Notes under the pieces: generated by a model
Databases searched by the model: none
Told to the model about the DNA's origin: nothing
The model's input: the letters and a program-made list of their open reading frames with translations, nothing else
Shown here: piece by piece, positions 59,455 through 64,000 of the stretch
Numbering within the stretch: position 1 is the stretch's first letter
How the letters are laid out: every line of letters starts with the position of its first letter
Program-made: the position numbers and the translations under genes
NCBI RefSeq assembly: GCF_002563655.1
Contig: NZ_PDIY01000001.1
Span: 2,640,001-2,704,000 of the forward strand
DNA from: Bacillus sp. es.034
Lineage (GTDB): Bacteria; Bacillota; Bacilli; Bacillales; Bacillaceae_B
Direction of reading: 5' to 3'
DNA: 64,000 bases

Positions 59455-60525
59455 ATGCCAAAAATACTCTCAGTGGAAACTGAGATCCCGTCAGTTAAAA
59501 TCACGCAAAATGAAGCCGCAGAATTTGCAAAGCAACTGTTTTCTTCGAGTTTTAAAGATATAGGACGTCTCATAAATGTGTTTCAAAACGGTGAAATAGA
59601 AAGCCGTTACTTCGTAAAAGGTCTGGAGTGGTTTTCCAAGGAGCATACCTTTCAGGAAAAGAACGATGAATTCATCCACTATGCCGTAGAATTGGGGAGT
59701 AAAGTGATCCATAAGAGCCTTTCCCGTAATAGGCTCTCAATGGGAGATGTCGATGCCATCATCACCATATCAACGTCTGGTCTATCAACCCCGAGTCTGG
59801 AAGCCCGAATCATGAATAGGCTTCCATTCTCTCCCCATACCAAACGAATTCCGATTTGGGGTTTGGGATGTGCAGGGGGGGCGTCAGGATTATCAAGGGC
59901 GTATGAGTATTGCTTAGGCTTTCCAAAGGCAAATGTTCTTGTTCTTTCAATCGAACTATGTTCATTGACCTTTCAACACGGAGATCGTTCAAAGAGCAAT
60001 TTGATTGGGACGTCCCTTTTCGCTGATGGTGTGGCATGTGCCCTTGTCTGCGGGGATGACAGCCCGGCATTAGACGGCGTCAGGCATCCCTTGCCAAAGA
60101 TCTTTGCCACCCAGTCGACGCTGCTCCAAGATTCCTTGGATGTTATGGGATGGGAAGTGAAGGAAAATGGATTATATGTTGTATTTTCCAAGGACATTCC
60201 CACATTGGTGCAAAATTGGCTACGTCCCAATGTAGAGGGATTCATTGAAGCGAACGGGATCGGGCTCCGGGACATTAAGCATTTTGTGGCCCACCCAGGC
60301 GGAAAGAAAGTGATTGAGGCATACAGGGATGCTTTAGGAATGGATGAAAGTATGACAACTGAATCAATGAAGGTGTTGAAGGAATATGGGAACATGTCCT
60401 CTGTCACGATTCTATATGTCCTCAAAGAATTTATGGAAAAAGGCTGTGAACAGGGGGATATCGGCCTCGGCACTGCTTTGGGACCAGGGTTCAGTTCCGA
60501 GCTTTTGTTGATGAGGTGGGAATGA
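59455..60525 (+). CDS. bcsA: Type III polyketide synthase (BcsA/BpsA)
   Basis: The 356-residue chalcone synthase-like enzyme has catalytic C139 in GLGCAGGASG, the histidine in FVAHPGGKK near residue 283 and the asparagine in YGNMSSVT near residue 313. In B. subtilis BpsA makes long-chain alkylpyrones from acyl-CoA and malonyl-CoA, and BpsB methylates them. ATG 59455 follows AAGGAGTGGTCG. It overlaps bpsB by one base. Confidence 0.94.
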   Translation: MPKILSVETEIPSVKITQNEAAEFAKQLFSSSFKDIGRLINVFQNGEIESRYFVKGLEWFSKEHTFQEKNDEFIHYAVELGSKVIHKSLSRNRLSMGDVDAIITISTSGLSTPSLEARIMNRLPFSPHTKRIPIWGLGCAGGASGLSRAYEYCLGFPKANVLVLSIELCSLTFQHGDRSKSNLIGTSLFADGVACALVCGDDSPALDGVRHPLPKIFATQSTLLQDSLDVMGWEVKENGLYVVFSKDIPTLVQNWLRPNVEGFIEANGIGLRDIKHFVAHPGGKKVIEAYRDALGMDESMTTESMKVLKEYGNMSSVTILYVLKEFMEKGCEQGDIGLGTALGPGFSSELLLMRWE

Positions 60526-61091
60526 TGCTATATTTTGTATTGTTTTTCTCGGTGTTGATGATTCAAAGGCTGGTGGAACTCTATATCGCAAGATCGAATG
60601 AAAAGTGGATGAAGGAGCGTGGCGCCAAAGAATACGGACAGGCTCATTATAAGCTGATGGTCGTCATCCATATTGCATTTTTCATTTCCCTGCTCATAGA
60701 GGGGGGGATCTTTCACTCAGGGGTCAATCGCTATTGGCCGTTATTGCTTGGTGGTTTTATCCTGACTCAGCTCGGGAGGATCTGGTCGATCGCTTCCCTC
60801 GGGAAGTATTGGAACACTAAGATCATCATACTCCCCCAGGCAGAAGTGGTAGCTAAAGGTCCCTATAAACACTTGAAGCATCCAAACTATTTGATTGTAA
60901 CGCTTGAGTTCCTGATTGTTCCATTGCTATTTCAAGCCTATTGGACCCTTTTCATCTTTGCCTTATTAAATCAATTCATTCTTTCAATCCGAATCCCACT
61001 CGAGGAACACGCCTTGAAGGAGGAGACGGAGTATGAGAAGGTCCATCTCAATACGAGGGGATGGATTCCCCTATTCAAAAAAGAAAAATGA
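60525..61091 (+). CDS. bpsB: Isoprenylcysteine-type methyltransferase BpsB (YpbQ)
   Basis: The 188-residue membrane protein has five hydrophobic segments and the ICMT-family C-terminal block (GPYKHLKHPNYLIVTLE near residue 113 and EEHALKEETEY near residue 165). It methylates the polyketide products of BcsA. ATG 60525 is 6 bases after GAGGTG; ATG 60522 would add one Met. It is the second gene of the pair and is followed by an iron-regulated-looking promoter of the next gene. Confidence 0.92.
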   Translation: MLYFVLFFSVLMIQRLVELYIARSNEKWMKERGAKEYGQAHYKLMVVIHIAFFISLLIEGGIFHSGVNRYWPLLLGGFILTQLGRIWSIASLGKYWNTKIIILPQAEVVAKGPYKHLKHPNYLIVTLEFLIVPLLFQAYWTLFIFALLNQFILSIRIPLEEHALKEETEYEKVHLNTRGWIPLFKKEK

Positions 61092-61099
61092 TTTTCTTA

Positions 61100-61155
61100 T
61101 TGAAAATGATTATCAACTTTGATAAGATTCTAATTGAAGATGAAAATTATTCTCA
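61100..61155 (+). promoter_or_regulatory. Promoter with two Fur boxes
   Basis: TTGAAA (61100-61105) and TAAGAT (61123-61128) are 17 bp apart. TGAAAATGATTATCA (61101-61115) matches the Fur box TGATAATNATTATCA at 13 of 14 defined positions and overlaps the -35. A weaker copy lies at 61141-61155. Together they predict repression by iron-loaded Fur. Confidence 0.65.
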
Positions 61156-61190
61156 AGTACAAGTATCTTTATAAAAGGGTGGGGACAAGA

Positions 61191-61361
61191 ATGGTATGGT
61201 TTTTGATATTGTTTACTGTAGTAGCGTATGGCTTCATGATGAAGTATGTTTTATCGAATGTAATGAAGAATCCGGCACAACGGAAGAACATATCTTCATA
61301 CCAGACGAACTCGAAATCTTTTGTTCATTCAAACTTAATCGCAACGGAATCAACACGATAA
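61191..61361 (+). CDS. Small membrane protein with predicted Fur control (56 residues)
   Basis: The ATG at 61191 follows AAAGGGTGGGG. The product has one hydrophobic segment (WFLILFTVVAYGFMMKYVL, about residues 3-21) and a polar cytoplasmic or extracellular tail rich in Ser and Asn. I do not recognise a family. The two Fur boxes before it and the terminator after it define a single-gene iron-responsive unit between bpsB and dynA. Confidence 0.75.
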   Translation: MVWFLILFTVVAYGFMMKYVLSNVMKNPAQRKNISSYQTNSKSFVHSNLIATESTR

Positions 61362-61376
61362 ACAGGGCCTTCTTCT

Positions 61377-61397
61377 TCGGAAGAGGCTTTTTTATTT
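61377..61397 (+). terminator. Intrinsic terminator before dynA
   Basis: GCC(T)TCTTC pairs with GAAGAGGC across a TTCG tetraloop with one bulged T, followed by six T residues. Confidence 0.85.
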
Positions 61398-61548
61398 TGT
61401 CTTTTCCCTTCATCCTATCCTTCGCATATACTGTTATCATTCTAAGAATCCCCCTTTCCGGTAGGATTTCGTAGAGAATTTGATTCAAATACGATAAAAT
61501 AAAAACGTTATCATTCTTCTTAAGTGCAGAAAGGAATTAGATTAGACT

Positions 61549-64000
61549 ATGAGTCAGATTGAACATAAAAGTACACATTTACATACTACGTTAAAACAAC
61601 TTACGGCTTACTACGACATCTTCCTACAGAACGGGGATGGGGAGAGGGCCGGAAAGGTAGAACGGCTTGCGGAAAAGTTGAACAATCATGAATTAATCCT
61701 TGCTTTTTGCGGCCATTTTTCCGCTGGCAAGTCCACGATGATCAACCGGTTGATGGGGGAAGACATCCTTCCATCCAGTCCGATTCCGACCAGTGCGAAT
61801 TTGGTGAAGGTGCATCACGCACAAACGGACTTTGCGAAAATCCATTATCATCAATCACAGCCATTATACTTTAAGGCGCCGTACGATTTTGAGACTATTA
61901 AGGATTTTTGTAAAAACGGGGAAGACGTATACTCTGTAGAAATCGGACGGAAGAGAAGTGACGTACCTGAAGGGGTTTCCGTTTTGGATACCCCGGGAGT
62001 TGACAGTACGGACGATGCCCACAAATTGTCTACGGAATCGGCGATTCACCTTGCCGACGCAGTCTTCTATGTAATGGATTATAACCATGTCCAATCACAG
62101 GTGAATTTTGAGTTCACCAAGGAAATGGTACGTCATGGCGTAAAATTGTATCTGATTGTGAACCAGGTCGATAAGCATCAGGAGGAAGAATTATCTTTCA
62201 CCGATTTCCAGGAAAGCGTCAAGAATTCATTCGCCTCTTGGGGTGTAGTACCTGATGGCACGTTTTTTACCAGTTTAAAACATCCCGACCATCTTAACAA
62301 TGACCTTGAAAAATTGAAGGCCCTGATTGATGGCCAGGTCAAACAGAAGGATGAACTGATCGAAGACTCGGCAGTCTCGGCTATTTCGCAATTGCGATCT
62401 GAACATGAGAAATGGTATGAGGAAGAGCTTGAAAAACTTGAGGATAGAGCCCTGGATTTCTTTACAGAGGAAGAATGGGAAAATAAAGACTCCATTCTTC
62501 AAAAAGAGAAAAAGCTCGTCGACACACTGGCAAAAAATAACGTTGCATCCATAAAAGGGCAATTCGAAGAAGAGCGAAGGGGAATCCTCAAAAATGCTTA
62601 TTTAATGCCTTTTGAAACAAGGGAATTAGCAAAGGAATTCCTGGAAAGCAGACAACAGGACTTCAAAATAGGCTTCCTGTTCTCAAAGCAAAAGACAGAA
62701 GAAGAAAAAGCACTGAGACTACAAAGGTTTAAAGAGGATATCAACTCTCGCATCGAATCTCAACTCGAATGGCACTTAAAGACACTTGGTAAAAATATCG
62801 TGAAAGAATATATCCCTTCATCGGATCAACGTGTGGAATGGGACCGATTGAGCCTTGAAGTGGACGACCGCTTTCTTGTGGATTTAATTAAACAGGGGGC
62901 AGGAGTGTCGAGTAATTATGTTCTCCAATACTGTGATGATCTTTCTGAGGAGTTGAAAAGAAAAGCAAGAAATGAAACGAACGGGTTGATTGAAGGACTG
63001 ATAACCGAAATTGAAAACTCATCCTCGGAAGAGAATGCTGGCATGGAAGAAGAACTCGAGGAGCTTCAGAAAAAAACAGGCATCATTTATAAATGGAATT
63101 CACTCAATGAAGAGATGGACGCTCAAATCAGAAGATTGACTAAAGCGGAAGTTGATCCAAACCGTGCGGAGACGATTATGTCAGAATGGACCTTGAAATG
63201 GAAAGAGAGAGAAGAAACCTATAAGCTTGCTTCCGACGTGGTTCTGGATCGTAAAGAGGACGCGGGACATGAACGTGACAAAAGTCAATCCGAGGACATT
63301 AGGGAGCAGCTCTCTTCAAAGGAAGAAGCGATTCACCGGTTAGAAACGATGGCAAATGTGTTCAGGAAGTACAAGGGGTTTACCAACATGGCACATCTTT
63401 TGGACGGTAAGAGGGAGCGCCTCTCGAATCAATCCTTTACCATTGCATTATTCGGTGCATTCAGCGCCGGGAAATCATCGTTTGCCAATGCCCTGTTAGG
63501 AAGAAAAGTACTTCCGGTGAGCCCGAATCCCACCACTGCCTCCATCAACAGGATTAATCCGGTATCGGAAGAGTGTGAGCATGAAACGGCCCATGTACAC
63601 ATCAAAACCGGTGAACAGCTAATGACAGACATCAACCATTCCCTTTCGTTTTTTAATCGGAATGCATCTTCCCTGGACGAAGCCGCGGAAATGATACCTG
63701 ATTTATCGACTGAAGGAAGCGGTAAAGAAAATGTCCATCTTTCTTTCCTTCAAGCCTTTCTAACAGGGTATCCTGCATTTAAGGACATCCTCGGCAGCAG
63801 GAGGAAGGTCGATCTTGAAGAATATAAAGGATATGTAGCCGATGAGACGAAAGCTTGCTTTGTGGAGTCCATCGATCTCTATTTCGATTGTGATATAACA
63901 AGACAGGGGATCACCCTCGTCGATACACCGGGTGCTGATTCCATCAATGCCCGCCATACAGGTGTTGCTTTCGAATACATCAAGAATGCCGATGCGATTC
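61549..64000 (+). CDS. dynA: Dynamin-like membrane-remodelling GTPase DynA (3' end outside window)
   Basis: The first 817 codons of a two-headed dynamin-like protein are present; B. subtilis DynA is 1193 residues, so about two thirds is here. The first G domain has P-loop GHFSAGKST (K61) and DTPGVD near residue 148; the second has GAFSAGKSS (K642) and DTPGAD near residue 791. Long helical neck and trunk regions lie between them. DynA fuses and protects membranes under stress. ATG 61549 is the first possible start in frame (a stop lies two codons before), with AAAGGA 13 bases upstream, a rather wide spacing. Confidence 0.96.
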   Translation, partial: MSQIEHKSTHLHTTLKQLTAYYDIFLQNGDGERAGKVERLAEKLNNHELILAFCGHFSAGKSTMINRLMGEDILPSSPIPTSANLVKVHHAQTDFAKIHYHQSQPLYFKAPYDFETIKDFCKNGEDVYSVEIGRKRSDVPEGVSVLDTPGVDSTDDAHKLSTESAIHLADAVFYVMDYNHVQSQVNFEFTKEMVRHGVKLYLIVNQVDKHQEEELSFTDFQESVKNSFASWGVVPDGTFFTSLKHPDHLNNDLEKLKALIDGQVKQKDELIEDSAVSAISQLRSEHEKWYEEELEKLEDRALDFFTEEEWENKDSILQKEKKLVDTLAKNNVASIKGQFEEERRGILKNAYLMPFETRELAKEFLESRQQDFKIGFLFSKQKTEEEKALRLQRFKEDINSRIESQLEWHLKTLGKNIVKEYIPSSDQRVEWDRLSLEVDDRFLVDLIKQGAGVSSNYVLQYCDDLSEELKRKARNETNGLIEGLITEIENSSSEENAGMEEELEELQKKTGIIYKWNSLNEEMDAQIRRLTKAEVDPNRAETIMSEWTLKWKEREETYKLASDVVLDRKEDAGHERDKSQSEDIREQLSSKEEAIHRLETMANVFRKYKGFTNMAHLLDGKRERLSNQSFTIALFGAFSAGKSSFANALLGRKVLPVSPNPTTASINRINPVSEECEHETAHVHIKTGEQLMTDINHSLSFFNRNASSLDEAAEMIPDLSTEGSGKENVHLSFLQAFLTGYPAFKDILGSRRKVDLEEYKGYVADETKACFVESIDLYFDCDITRQGITLVDTPGADSINARHTGVAFEYIKNADAI

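Noticed and set aside
1..64000. Search for prophage, transposase, tRNA, rRNA or toxin-antitoxin genes.
   Set aside because: No frame or sequence matching such elements was recognised; the gene order is that of a conserved Bacillus core region with small insertions.

Overview
The window is chromosomal DNA from a spore-forming member of the Bacillaceae (Bacillus in the broad sense). The evidence is the gene order, which follows the Bacillus subtilis menG-hepT-ndk to dynA segment almost gene for gene, together with sporulation genes (ypjB, sspM, yppG, cotD), bacillithiol genes (bshA, bshB1), a bacillus-type RNase P RNA, strong AAGGAGG-type ribosome binding sites and frequent GTG/TTG starts. The genus cannot be fixed from sequence alone. 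I see no prophage, insertion sequence, tRNA or CRISPR array.

Layout. 1-2100: menaquinone side-chain genes (menG end, hepT) and ndk. 2200-9500: cheR, then the aromatic supra-operon aroC-aroB-aroH-hisC-tyrA-aroA, which lacks the trp genes found between aroH and hisC in B. subtilis. 9600-13200: a degenerate amidohydrolase-like gene, then ypiA, ypiB and ypiF. 13250-17600: the cytochrome bc complex (qcrABC), ypjA, ypjB and a YugP-type zinc peptidase. 17680-24280: ypjC on the minus strand, then ypjD-dapB-mgsA-bshB1-bshA-cca-birA in a tight array. 24290-26640: panBCD behind a structured leader. 26740-33900: dinG, a degenerate metallo-beta-lactamase-like secreted protein, ypmA, ypmB, aspB, asnS. 34000-39530: dnaD-nth-ypoC facing recU-ponA. 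39640-43350: small yppC-yppG genes, a tandem 127-bp foldback repeat, the tiny spore gene sspM and an Hsp20 gene. 43560-49610: mrfA-mrfB DNA repair pair, cotD, ypsA, gpsB and rnpB. 49600-55250: 23S rRNA methyltransferase ypsC, helicase ypvA, carboxypeptidase ypwA and a GyrI-like protein. 55280-57670: a ba3-type oxidase operon on the minus strand. 57780-64000: a small zinc-ribbon ORF, an SDR dehydrogenase, cheX, the polyketide pair bcsA-bpsB, a Fur-box small membrane protein and the 5' part of dynA.

How the genes work together. Chorismate made by AroA/AroB/AroC feeds AroH, TyrA and HisC, and also menaquinone, whose last steps (HepT, MenG) supply the qcr complex. The ba3 oxidase is a second respiratory terminus, with a candidate Fnr/CRP-type promoter. 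MgsA makes methylglyoxal and lies directly beside the bacillithiol genes. PonA, GpsB, RecU and DnaD connect wall synthesis, division and replication.

Most interesting points: (1) a tandem two-hairpin leader before panBCD, in which both hairpins carry a bulged A on each strand exactly five pairs apart, coupled to mutually exclusive antiterminator and terminator helices (matches my memory of the orphan 'pan' RNA motif); (2) an Fnr/CRP palindrome centred about 41.5 bp from the inferred start of the ba3 oxidase operon; (3) a Fur-box promoter on a 56-residue membrane protein; (4) the 127-bp foldback repeat abutting sspM; (5) several small genes of 31-57 residues.
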